Positions 1-5,840 of a stretch of 5,840 nucleotides of DNA are shown here, one piece after another; position 1 is the stretch's first letter; every line of letters starts with the position of its first letter. Source of the DNA: Chromatiaceae bacterium (lineage in GTDB: Bacteria > Pseudomonadota > Gammaproteobacteria > Chromatiales > Chromatiaceae). The stretch is from the NCBI GenBank assembly GCA_016938795.1, contig JAFGTZ010000137.1, positions 1 to 5,840 of the forward strand, in the 5' to 3' direction. The position numbers and the translations under genes are program-made. The notes beneath the pieces are model-generated. The model was not told the DNA's origin and ran no database searches. It saw only the letters and a list, made by a program, of their open reading frames with translations.

Positions 1-42
1 CCACTGCCCACTGCCCACTAGACACTGTCACCCATCCCCACT
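1..42. repeat. Degenerate 7-nt tandem repeat in the leader of bioA
   Basis: Read in steps of seven from base 1, the sequence gives CCACTGC, CCACTGC, CCACTAG, ACACTGT, CACCCAT and CCCCACT. The first two units are identical and the third and fourth differ from them at two positions each. The last two are only loosely related. The array touches the left edge, so its true length is unknown. It ends about 4 bases before the bioA start codon and takes up the space where a ribosome binding site would lie. The segment GACACTGTC (21-29) is also a 9-base palindrome around a central C. The repeat could be a short low-complexity tract, the end of a longer intergenic array, or chance in a C-rich leader. 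Its function is unknown. Confidence 0.5.
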
Positions 43-46
43 TTCC

Positions 47-1354
47 ATGACAACCCGCTCACTTCCCTTGACTCCCGACGACATCCTCGCCATCGACCAG
101 GCGCATGCCTGGCATCCCTACAGCTCCACGCGCGATCCTGACCCGGTCTATGCGGTGCGCGCCGCACATGGCTGTCGCATTGAACTCATGGATGGACGCG
201 AGCTGATCGACGGCATGGCCTCCTGGTGGTGCGTCATCCATGGCTACAACCATCCGCTGCTCAATGCCGCCGCGCGCGATCAGCTCGATCACATGGCGCA
301 TGTGATGTTTGGCGGCCTGACCCACGAGCCGGCCATGCGGCTGGTGCGCCATCTGGTCGAACTCACCCCCGCAGGGCTGGAGCAGGTCTTTCTCTGCGAT
401 TCGGGCTCGGTGGCGGTCGAGGTGGCGCTCAAGATGGCGCTTCAGTACTGGCAGGCCGCCGGGCGGCCCGAGCGTCATCGGCTGCTGACCATCCGTCAGG
501 GCTATCATGGCGACACCTTCCATGCCATGTCGGTGTGCGATCCGGTCACCGGCATGCACCAGCTCTTTGCCGCGAGCCTGCCCCGGCAGCTCTTCGCCCC
601 GGCGCCCCGATCGGGCTTCGGCGAGCCCTGCGCGCCGGAGGACATTGCGCCCCTCGCCGAGCTGATGGAACGCCACAGCCATGAGATTGCGGCGGTCATT
701 CTCGAGCCCATCGTGCAGGGCGCGGGTGGCATGCGCTTTTACAGCGCGGACTATCTCGCCCAGGTGCGCGCCCTGTGCGACGCGCACGACATCCTGCTCA
801 TCGCCGATGAGATTGCCACCGGCTTTGGGCGCACCGGGCGGCTCTTTGCCTGTGAACATGCCGGCATCGCCCCCGATATTCTCACCCTTGGCAAGGCGCT
901 CACCGGCGGTTACCTGACGCTCGCCGCCACCCTGGCCAGCCGCCGGGTGGCCGACACCATCTCCTCGGGCGTTCCCGGCGCCTTCATGCACGGACCGACC
1001 TTCATGGGCAATCCGCTCGCCTGCGCGGTGGCCAACGCCAGCATCGAGCTGCTGCTGGCCGACGACTGGGCGGCCAGGATCCGGCGCATCGAGGCGGGAC
1101 TGCGCACGGGACTCGCGCCTTGTCGGGAACTCCCCGGCGTGGCCGATGTCCGGGTGCTGGGCGCCATTGGCGTGGTGGAGATGAACGAGCCGGTGGCGAT
1201 GCGCGACATTCAGCGCCGTTTTGTCGAGCAGGGCGTCTGGGTGCGTCCCTTCGGACGGCTGGTCTATCTGATGCCGCCCTTCATCGTCACCGACGCGGAA
1301 CTGGCCAGCCTCTGCGCTGCCATGGAGCGGGTGCTTGGCGAGCGGGGCGCTTGA
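47..1354 (+). CDS. bioA: Adenosylmethionine-8-amino-7-oxononanoate aminotransferase (DAPA synthase)
   Basis: This cytoplasmic PLP enzyme moves an amino group from S-adenosylmethionine to 8-amino-7-oxononanoate (KAPA), giving 7,8-diaminopelargonate, the substrate of BioD in biotin synthesis. The 435-residue product matches the family length (E. coli BioA is 429) and looks intact. Expected fold-type I aminotransferase residues are present: Tyr25 (E. coli Tyr17), the Trp60-Trp61 substrate pocket (Trp52/53), the DSGS phosphate-binding loop at 118-121, Tyr153 and Asp156, Glu220, Asp254 in IADEIATGFGRTG, the PLP lysine Lys283 in LGKALTGG (Lys274), Pro317-Thr318 in MHGPTFMGNP, and Arg400 in VRPFG (Arg391), which binds the KAPA carboxylate. 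The start is supported by the expected distance to the HPYSS motif at 23-27 and by the absence of another Met before residue 48. No Shine-Dalgarno sequence is visible, and the frame stays open to the left edge, so a non-ATG start further left is not excluded. No other bio gene lies within the window. No E. coli-type BirA operator is seen in the 46 bases upstream. Confidence 0.97.
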   Translation: MTTRSLPLTPDDILAIDQAHAWHPYSSTRDPDPVYAVRAAHGCRIELMDGRELIDGMASWWCVIHGYNHPLLNAAARDQLDHMAHVMFGGLTHEPAMRLVRHLVELTPAGLEQVFLCDSGSVAVEVALKMALQYWQAAGRPERHRLLTIRQGYHGDTFHAMSVCDPVTGMHQLFAASLPRQLFAPAPRSGFGEPCAPEDIAPLAELMERHSHEIAAVILEPIVQGAGGMRFYSADYLAQVRALCDAHDILLIADEIATGFGRTGRLFACEHAGIAPDILTLGKALTGGYLTLAATLASRRVADTISSGVPGAFMHGPTFMGNPLACAVANASIELLLADDWAARIRRIEAGLRTGLAPCRELPGVADVRVLGAIGVVEMNEPVAMRDIQRRFVEQGVWVRPFGRLVYLMPPFIVTDAELASLCAAMERVLGERGA

Positions 1355-1367
1355 TCCCAGACGCACC

Positions 1368-1448
1368 ATGGCGTTGACTTCCGCCCGCACGGCCCCGACT
1401 CTTCGAGCCCTGCCTGCATCCAACCCTCAAGGCCCTGGAATTTCGTGA
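1368..1448 (+). CDS. Possible 26-codon leader ORF overlapping the adaptor start
   Basis: An ATG at 1368 opens a 26-codon frame that begins MALTSARTAP and ends QGPGIS. It stops at TGA 1446-1448, and this stop overlaps the GTG start of the adaptor gene (1445-1447) as GTGA. The geometry resembles translational coupling, the same type as the ATGA junction between the adaptor and permease genes. Against it being real, I see no good Shine-Dalgarno sequence before 1368, the peptide has no recognisable domain, membrane segment or attenuator-like run of one amino acid, and a short open frame in GC-rich DNA is common by chance. It could be a leader peptide that helps ribosomes reach the weakly marked adaptor start, or merely spacer sequence. 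Confidence 0.2.
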   Translation: MALTSARTAPTLRALPASNPQGPGIS

Positions 1449-2680
1449 AACGTCTCATCAAGCCTCTCCTGCCTCTGCTGATCCTCGCGCTCGGCGTCGG
1501 TCTGTTCGTCTATCTCAAGCAAACCCGGCCCGAGCAGGAGCCCGCCAAGATCCGCGAGCGTCTCTGGCGGGTGGCGGTCGAGACCCTGGAGCCGCGCCGG
1601 CTCGCGCCCGTGCTGGAGCTCTACGGGCGGGTCGAGACGCCCGAGCTGTTGCGCGCCGCCGCACCGGCCCCGGCACGGGTGGCGCGGGTGCTGGTGCGTG
1701 AGGGTGAGCGGGTGGAGGCCGGGCAGTTGCTGGTGGAACTCGATGCGCGCGATTTCGCCCCCGCGCTCGCCCAGGCCAGCGCCCAGGTAGCCGAGATTCA
1801 GGCCCAGATCGAGAGCGAGCACAATCGCCGCGCGAGCGATAGGGCCGCCCTGGAGCAGGAGCGCCAGCTCCTCGCGCTGGCCGAGGATGCGGTGGCGCGC
1901 GCCCAGAGTCTCACCCGGCGTCAGGTGGGCTCGCAGACCGATCTCGATCAGGCCGAGCAGGAACTGGCCCGCCAGCGTCTGGCGGTGAGCACGCGCGAGC
2001 AGACCCTGGCCGACCATCCGGCGCGGCTGCGCGCGCTCGAGGCGCGACTCCAGAACGCCGAGGCGCAGCTCGCCGAGGCGCGTCTCACCTTCGAGCGCTC
2101 GCGCGTGGTGGCGCCCGAGGCGGCCAGGGTGACCGCCGTCTCGGTGAGCGCGGGCGATCAGGTGAAAAGCGAAAGCCTGCTGCTCGAACTCTTCGCACTC
2201 GACAGTCTGGAGATTCGCGCACGCATTCCCGCACCCTATCAAAACGAACTCGCCCGCGCCCTGGCCGATCAGGGAACGCTCCCGGCGCAGGCGCTGCTCG
2301 ATGGCGAGGCGCTCGATCTAACCCTTGTACGTCTCGCCGGCGAGGCCGCCGCGAGCGGCCTCGACGCCTTCTTTCGCATCGAGAGCGAGCGCCATCCGCT
2401 GCGTCCCGGGCAGTTGCTGAGTCTGCGTCTGGAGCGCCCGGCGCGCGAGGCTGTGGTGGCCCTGCCCGCCGGTGCAGTCTATGGCGGCGATCGGGTCTAT
2501 GTGCTGAGCGAGGAGGGGCGTATGCGCGGCGTACCGATCGAGCCGCTTGGCGCCTGGTTCGCGCCCGATGGAGAGGAGCGCCTGCTCGCGCGTGCGCCCG
2601 CGCTTGAAGCGGGCGTCGAGCTGATCGTGACCCACATGCCCAACGCGGTTGAGGGGCTGCGCGTGGAGCCGGTGCGATGA
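1445..2680 (+). CDS. RND efflux pump periplasmic adaptor (membrane fusion protein, HlyD/AcrA type)
   Basis: This 411-residue protein should sit in the periplasm, anchored in the inner membrane, and bridge the RND permease encoded next to an outer-membrane channel. Residues 1-6 are basic and 7-24 form one hydrophobic segment. No lipobox cysteine is present (the protein has no Cys at all), so it is probably held by an uncleaved anchor instead of a lipid. The two lipoyl half-motifs are at about 66-100 (VREGERVEAGQLLVELD) and 220-245 (VVAPEAARV...VSAGDQV). Between them lies a long Gln/Glu/Arg/Ala-rich coiled-coil hairpin (about 103-217) with R152-x3-L156-x6-S163 near its tip, spaced exactly as the TolC-docking RLS motif of AcrA. 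Beta-barrel and membrane-proximal domains follow (about 250-411), including LRPGQLLSLRLE at 319-330 and ALPAGAV at 339-345. GTG at 1445 is the only ATG, GTG or TTG in frame after the upstream stop at 1352. Its ribosome site is weak (GGA at 1437-1439). The substrate cannot be told. Confidence 0.93.
   Translation: MKRLIKPLLPLLILALGVGLFVYLKQTRPEQEPAKIRERLWRVAVETLEPRRLAPVLELYGRVETPELLRAAAPAPARVARVLVREGERVEAGQLLVELDARDFAPALAQASAQVAEIQAQIESEHNRRASDRAALEQERQLLALAEDAVARAQSLTRRQVGSQTDLDQAEQELARQRLAVSTREQTLADHPARLRALEARLQNAEAQLAEARLTFERSRVVAPEAARVTAVSVSAGDQVKSESLLLELFALDSLEIRARIPAPYQNELARALADQGTLPAQALLDGEALDLTLVRLAGEAAASGLDAFFRIESERHPLRPGQLLSLRLERPAREAVVALPAGAVYGGDRVYVLSEEGRMRGVPIEPLGAWFAPDGEERLLARAPALEAGVELIVTHMPNAVEGLRVEPVR
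2664..2668 (+). promoter_or_regulatory. Ribosome binding site for the permease, inside the adaptor gene
   Basis: TGGAG ends 8 bases before the ATG at 2677 and lies in the last codons of the adaptor gene. It is the clearest Shine-Dalgarno-like site of the three genes and supports choosing 2677 as the permease start. With the ATGA overlap at 2677-2680 it suggests that the two pump parts are translated together, by reinitiation or by fresh loading at this site. Confidence 0.55.
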
Positions 2681-5600
2681 GCGCGGGGCTGCAACGGCCA
2701 GGTGGCGGGCTGGGCGCGCACCGTTCTGACATCATCGGGATCTTTGCCCATCATCGGGTGGCCTCCAATCTGCTGATGCTCATCATGCTGCTGAGCGGGC
2801 TCTTCGCGCTCGATCGGCTGAATATCCAGTTTTTCCCCACCTTCTCGCTCGACATCATTACGGTGCGCGTGGTCTGGAGCGGGGCGAGCGCCGAGGATGT
2901 GGAGGATGGCATCACCAATCCGCTCGAACAGCGGCTGCGTAGTGTCGATGGACTGCGCAAGCTCACCTCGACCTCCTCGCAGGGCATCGCCGCGCTCACG
3001 CTCGAATTCGAGGAGGAGACCGACCCGCTGCTCGCGCTCGACGAGGTGCGCCGCCTGGTCGATACCTTCCGCAACCTGCCGCTCGATGCCGAAAAGCCCG
3101 AGGTGGCGCTCGCCACGCGCTACGAAACCGTGGCCCGGGTGCTCGTCACCGGCCCCGAACAGGCCGATGAGCTGCGCCAGCTCACGCGCCGCTTCGAGTC
3201 CGAGCTGCTCGATCGGGGCATCGACAAGATCGACATTCGCGGTCTGCCCGAGGAGGAAATCAGCATCCAGGTCGATCACGCGCGGCTGCGCGAGCTGGGG
3301 CTGGGGCTGGACGACATCGCCAACCGCATCGACGCCTTCAGCCGCGATCTGCCGGCGGGCTCCATCGGCGAGGCCGAGGGCGGGCGCGAGCTGCGCAGTC
3401 TCGACAAGCGGCGCGATCCGCTGGAATTTTCAACCCTGCCGCTGGTGACCGAGGAAACCCTGCGCCTTGAACTTGGCGACGTGGCAGAAATCGAGCGCAT
3501 TCCGCGCGATGGCCAGATCTGGCTGAGTGTGGCCGGACGCCCGGCGGTCGAGCTGGTGTTGCAGCGCGCCGAGCGCGGCAATTCGCTGGCGGCGGCGCGG
3601 GTGCTCTCCGACTGGCTCGATGACACCCGCCCGCGCCTGCCGCCGGGCACCGAGCTGGTGGTCTACGACACCGCCTGGGAGCTGATTCGCGACCGCATCA
3701 TGCTGCTGGTGTCGAACGGGCTCGGCGGTCTGGTGCTGGTGGTGGCCATTCTTTATTTCTTTCTGAGCGCGCGCGTGGCCTTCTGGGTGGCCTGGGGCAT
3801 TCCGGTCTCCTTCATGATGACGCTCTTCATCCTCTGGCTGGCCGGCGGCAGCATCAACATGATGAGCCTCTTTGCGCTCATCATGGCGCTTGGCATCATC
3901 GTCGATGACGCCATCGTGGTGGGCGAGGATGCGCTGGCCCATTATCAGATGGGCGAGGATCCGCTGCGCGCCGCCGAGGGCGGGGTGCGGCGCATGCTCG
4001 CGCCGGTCATGGCCTCCTCGCTCACCACCATCGCGGCCTTTCTGCCGCTCATGCTGGTCGGCGGCATCATCGGCAACATCCTCGGCGATATTCCGCTGGT
4101 GGTGGTGGCGGTCATCATTGCCTCACTGCTCGAAAGCATGCTGGTGCTGCCGGGCCATCTGCGCAGCGCCTTCATTCATGCCCACAAGGTGCGCGCCGAT
4201 TCGCTACGCGCGCGGCTCGATCGCGGCTTCGAGCATTTTCGCGACCACATCTTCCGACCCCTGGCCACGGCCGCCGTGCATCAGCGTTTTGCCACCATCA
4301 GCGCCGCCGTGGCCTTGCTGCTGCTGGCCGTGGGGCTCTTGGCCGGGGGACGTCTGAACTTCGTCTTCTTCCCCACGCCCGAGAGCCAGATCGTCAACGC
4401 CAACGCCACCTTTGTCGCGGGCACCCCGCGCGAGCGGGTCGATGACTTTCTGCGCCATCTGGAGCAGACCCTGCACGAGACCGAGGCGTCCTTCGATCAG
4501 GGCCGGCTCGTCAATCTCGCCATCGCCATCCATGGCTCCAAGGGCGGGGAGGGCGCGGGCAGCGCCGATCAGCTCGGCGCGCTTCAGGTCGAGCTGACCG
4601 AGCCCGATCTGCGCGAGGTACGCAACGAGACCTTCATCCGCGCCTGGCGCGAGCGCATCAAGCTGCCCGCCGGGCTGGAGTCCTTCACCATCACCTCGCG
4701 CCGCGCCGGTCCGCCAGGGCGCGATCTCACCGTCCGGCTCTTCGGCGCCGGGGCCGATACCCTCAAGGCGGCCGCGCTGGATCTCACCGAGGTGCTCAAG
4801 GGCATGGCCGGCGTGAGCGAGGTGGAGGATGACATGGCCTATGGGCGCGAGCAGATCATCTATCGGCTCACCCCCGCTGGCGAGGCGCTAGGGCTCAGCG
4901 TGGTCGAGCTGGGCCAGCAGTTGCGCGCGGCCTTCGATGGCGATCTGGTGCAGATCTTCCAGGACGGGGCCGACGAGGTCGAGGTGCGGGTGCGCCTGCC
5001 CAATCGCGAACGCGAGCATTTCGGCAGTCTGAATCGACTCAACGTGCAGCTTCCCGACGGCTCCAGCGTGCCGCTCAGCGCGGTGGCAAGCTGGGAGACG
5101 CGGCGCGGCTTCGAGGTCTTGCGCCATGCCGAGGGACGTCTGGCCGTCGAGGTCTCGGCGGATGTGGATTCCGAGGTCAACGAGGTGGGCTCCATCCTCG
5201 CCGCGTTGGAGGCCGGCACCCTGCAGGAGCTGCGCACGGCCTATGGCATCAGCTACTCCTTCGAGGGGCGCTCGGCCGATCAGCGCGAGACGCTGGGCGA
5301 CATGCGCACGGGCATGCTGCTCGGGCTCATCCTCATCTATGTGATTCTCGCCTGGGTCTTTTCGTCCTACGGCTGGCCGCTGGTGGTCATGGCCGCCATC
5401 CCCTTCGGCCTCACCGGGGCGCTGTTCGGACACTGGTTCATCGGCATCGACGTCACCATCCTCTCGCTCTTTGGCATGTTCGGTCTCTCGGGCATCGTCA
5501 TCAACGACTCCATCATCCTGGTGAAGTTCTTTCAGGAGCTGGTGGCCCAGGGCATGAGCGAGCGCGAGGCGCTCATCGAGGCCGCCTGTCAGCGTCTGCG

Positions 5601-5832
5601 CGCCGTGCTGCTCACCTCGCTCACCACCATCGCGGGTCTAACCCCCTTGCTCTTCGAGACCTCGGTGCAGGCCCAGTTCCTCATCCCCATGGCCACCTCC
5701 ATCGCCTTTGGCCTCGGCTTCGCCACCCTGCTGGTGCTGCTGGTCATTCCCGCCCTGCTCTCGGTGCATGAGAGCGCCAACGCCCGACTGCAACGCCTGC
5801 GCCACTGGTGGGCTGAGGGTGCGACAAGCTGA
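2677..5832 (+). CDS. RND efflux transporter permease subunit (HAE-like, AcrB/AcrD/AcrF superfamily)
   Basis: This 1051-residue inner-membrane protein should act as a trimeric proton-driven exporter; AcrB has 1049 residues, so the gene is full length. The usual two-fold layout is visible: TM1 at about 28-46, a periplasmic porter/docking loop (47-338), TM2-6 (about 340-492), a basic cytoplasmic linker (493-536), TM7 (537-556), a second periplasmic loop (557-875) and TM8-12 (876-1028). The first loop has the family pattern SGASAEDVEDGITNPLEQRL at 68-87. TM4 carries LGIIVDDAIVV with Asp410-Asp411, matching AcrB Asp407-Asp408. In TM11, Arg973 and Thr980 match AcrB Arg971 and Thr978. The AcrB Lys940 position in TM10 is Asn943, followed by Asp944. 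The VDDAIVV form argues for the hydrophobe/amphiphile type and against heavy-metal (CusA-type) pumps. The only cysteine is Cys971. The start overlaps the adaptor stop as ATGA and has a ribosome site 8 bases upstream. The 18-residue Gly/Arg-containing head before TM1 is cytoplasmic. No outer-membrane channel gene is seen before the window ends. The substrate is unknown. Confidence 0.95.
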   Translation: MSAGLQRPGGGLGAHRSDIIGIFAHHRVASNLLMLIMLLSGLFALDRLNIQFFPTFSLDIITVRVVWSGASAEDVEDGITNPLEQRLRSVDGLRKLTSTSSQGIAALTLEFEEETDPLLALDEVRRLVDTFRNLPLDAEKPEVALATRYETVARVLVTGPEQADELRQLTRRFESELLDRGIDKIDIRGLPEEEISIQVDHARLRELGLGLDDIANRIDAFSRDLPAGSIGEAEGGRELRSLDKRRDPLEFSTLPLVTEETLRLELGDVAEIERIPRDGQIWLSVAGRPAVELVLQRAERGNSLAAARVLSDWLDDTRPRLPPGTELVVYDTAWELIRDRIMLLVSNGLGGLVLVVAILYFFLSARVAFWVAWGIPVSFMMTLFILWLAGGSINMMSLFALIMALGIIVDDAIVVGEDALAHYQMGEDPLRAAEGGVRRMLAPVMASSLTTIAAFLPLMLVGGIIGNILGDIPLVVVAVIIASLLESMLVLPGHLRSAFIHAHKVRADSLRARLDRGFEHFRDHIFRPLATAAVHQRFATISAAVALLLLAVGLLAGGRLNFVFFPTPESQIVNANATFVAGTPRERVDDFLRHLEQTLHETEASFDQGRLVNLAIAIHGSKGGEGAGSADQLGALQVELTEPDLREVRNETFIRAWRERIKLPAGLESFTITSRRAGPPGRDLTVRLFGAGADTLKAAALDLTEVLKGMAGVSEVEDDMAYGREQIIYRLTPAGEALGLSVVELGQQLRAAFDGDLVQIFQDGADEVEVRVRLPNREREHFGSLNRLNVQLPDGSSVPLSAVASWETRRGFEVLRHAEGRLAVEVSADVDSEVNEVGSILAALEAGTLQELRTAYGISYSFEGRSADQRETLGDMRTGMLLGLILIYVILAWVFSSYGWPLVVMAAIPFGLTGALFGHWFIGIDVTILSLFGMFGLSGIVINDSIILVKFFQELVAQGMSEREALIEAACQRLRAVLLTSLTTIAGLTPLLFETSVQAQFLIPMATSIAFGLGFATLLVLLVIPALLSVHESANARLQRLRHWWAEGATS

Positions 5833-5840
5833 GCCCCTCC

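Noticed and set aside
1..42. CRISPR array reading of the 7-nt repeat
   Set aside because: The units are far too short, contiguous and degenerate, and there are no spacers.
1..46. BirA-type biotin operator before bioA
   Set aside because: No TGTAAAC...GTTTACA-like arms are present. The 9-base palindrome at 21-29 is too short and unlike it, though an operator could lie left of the window.
1374..1402. Possible promoter: TTGACT at 1374-1379 with GACTCT 17 bases later
   Set aside because: The -35 match is good but the -10 has only two of six consensus bases, and the region is GC-rich, so I cannot support a sigma-70 promoter.
59..1423. 454-codon open frame on the minus strand opposite bioA
   Set aside because: It mirrors bioA almost end to end, its translation is rich in Arg, Gly, His and Gln with no recognisable domain, and it arises from the G/C third-position bias of a well-supported + strand gene.
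1340..1444. Search for a rho-independent terminator after bioA
   Set aside because: No stable stem followed by a T-run was found, only short GC matches.
1427..2242. 271-codon minus-strand open frame opposite the adaptor
   Set aside because: Low-complexity translation with no domain; it is the shadow of the repetitive coiled-coil codons of the adaptor.
2497..3279. 260-codon minus-strand open frame across the adaptor-permease junction
   Set aside because: It runs across the ends of two clear + strand genes, and its translation shows no family signature.
4888..5433. 181-codon minus-strand open frame opposite the permease
   Set aside because: Antisense to a conserved RND porter region, with compositional bias only.
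2677..5832. Heavy-metal (CusA-like) identity of the permease
   Set aside because: TM4 has the VDDAIVV pattern of hydrophobe/amphiphile pumps instead of the single-Asp DGAVV-type pattern with the nearby Glu of metal pumps, and I see no methionine metal-relay arrangement.

Overview
The window comes from a GC-rich bacterium. The bioA product can be lined up over its whole length with Escherichia coli BioA, and the coding style is strongly biased to G/C at third positions. I infer a gammaproteobacterium, possibly a purple sulfur bacterium or a relative (Chromatiales). That placement rests on general resemblance, not on a search.

The layout is simple and all on the + strand. Positions 1-46 are a C-rich leader with a degenerate 7-nt periodic repeat. 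bioA (47-1354) is complete and encodes the PLP-dependent aminotransferase that makes 7,8-diaminopelargonate in biotin synthesis. A 90-bp gap follows (1355-1444). It holds no convincing terminator or promoter, but it contains a possible 26-codon ORF whose stop overlaps the next start codon. A two-gene efflux operon then fills the rest: a membrane-anchored periplasmic adaptor (1445-2680) and an RND inner-membrane permease (2677-5832), joined by a 4-nt ATGA overlap. Only 8 bases follow the permease stop.

The adaptor and permease should form the inner-membrane and periplasmic parts of a tripartite, proton-driven export pump. The adaptor carries an R-x3-L-x6-S motif in its coiled-coil hairpin, spaced as in AcrA, which points to a TolC-like outer-membrane partner. 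No such partner is encoded here. The permease keeps the paired aspartates of TM4 and the Arg and Thr of TM11 used in AcrB proton relay, but has Asn where AcrB has Lys940. No functional link between bioA and the pump is visible.

I see no RNA gene, mobile element, CRISPR array or phage feature, and no clearly novel system. The points most worth a second look are the small ORF before the adaptor, the repeat leader of bioA, and the altered proton-relay site of the permease.
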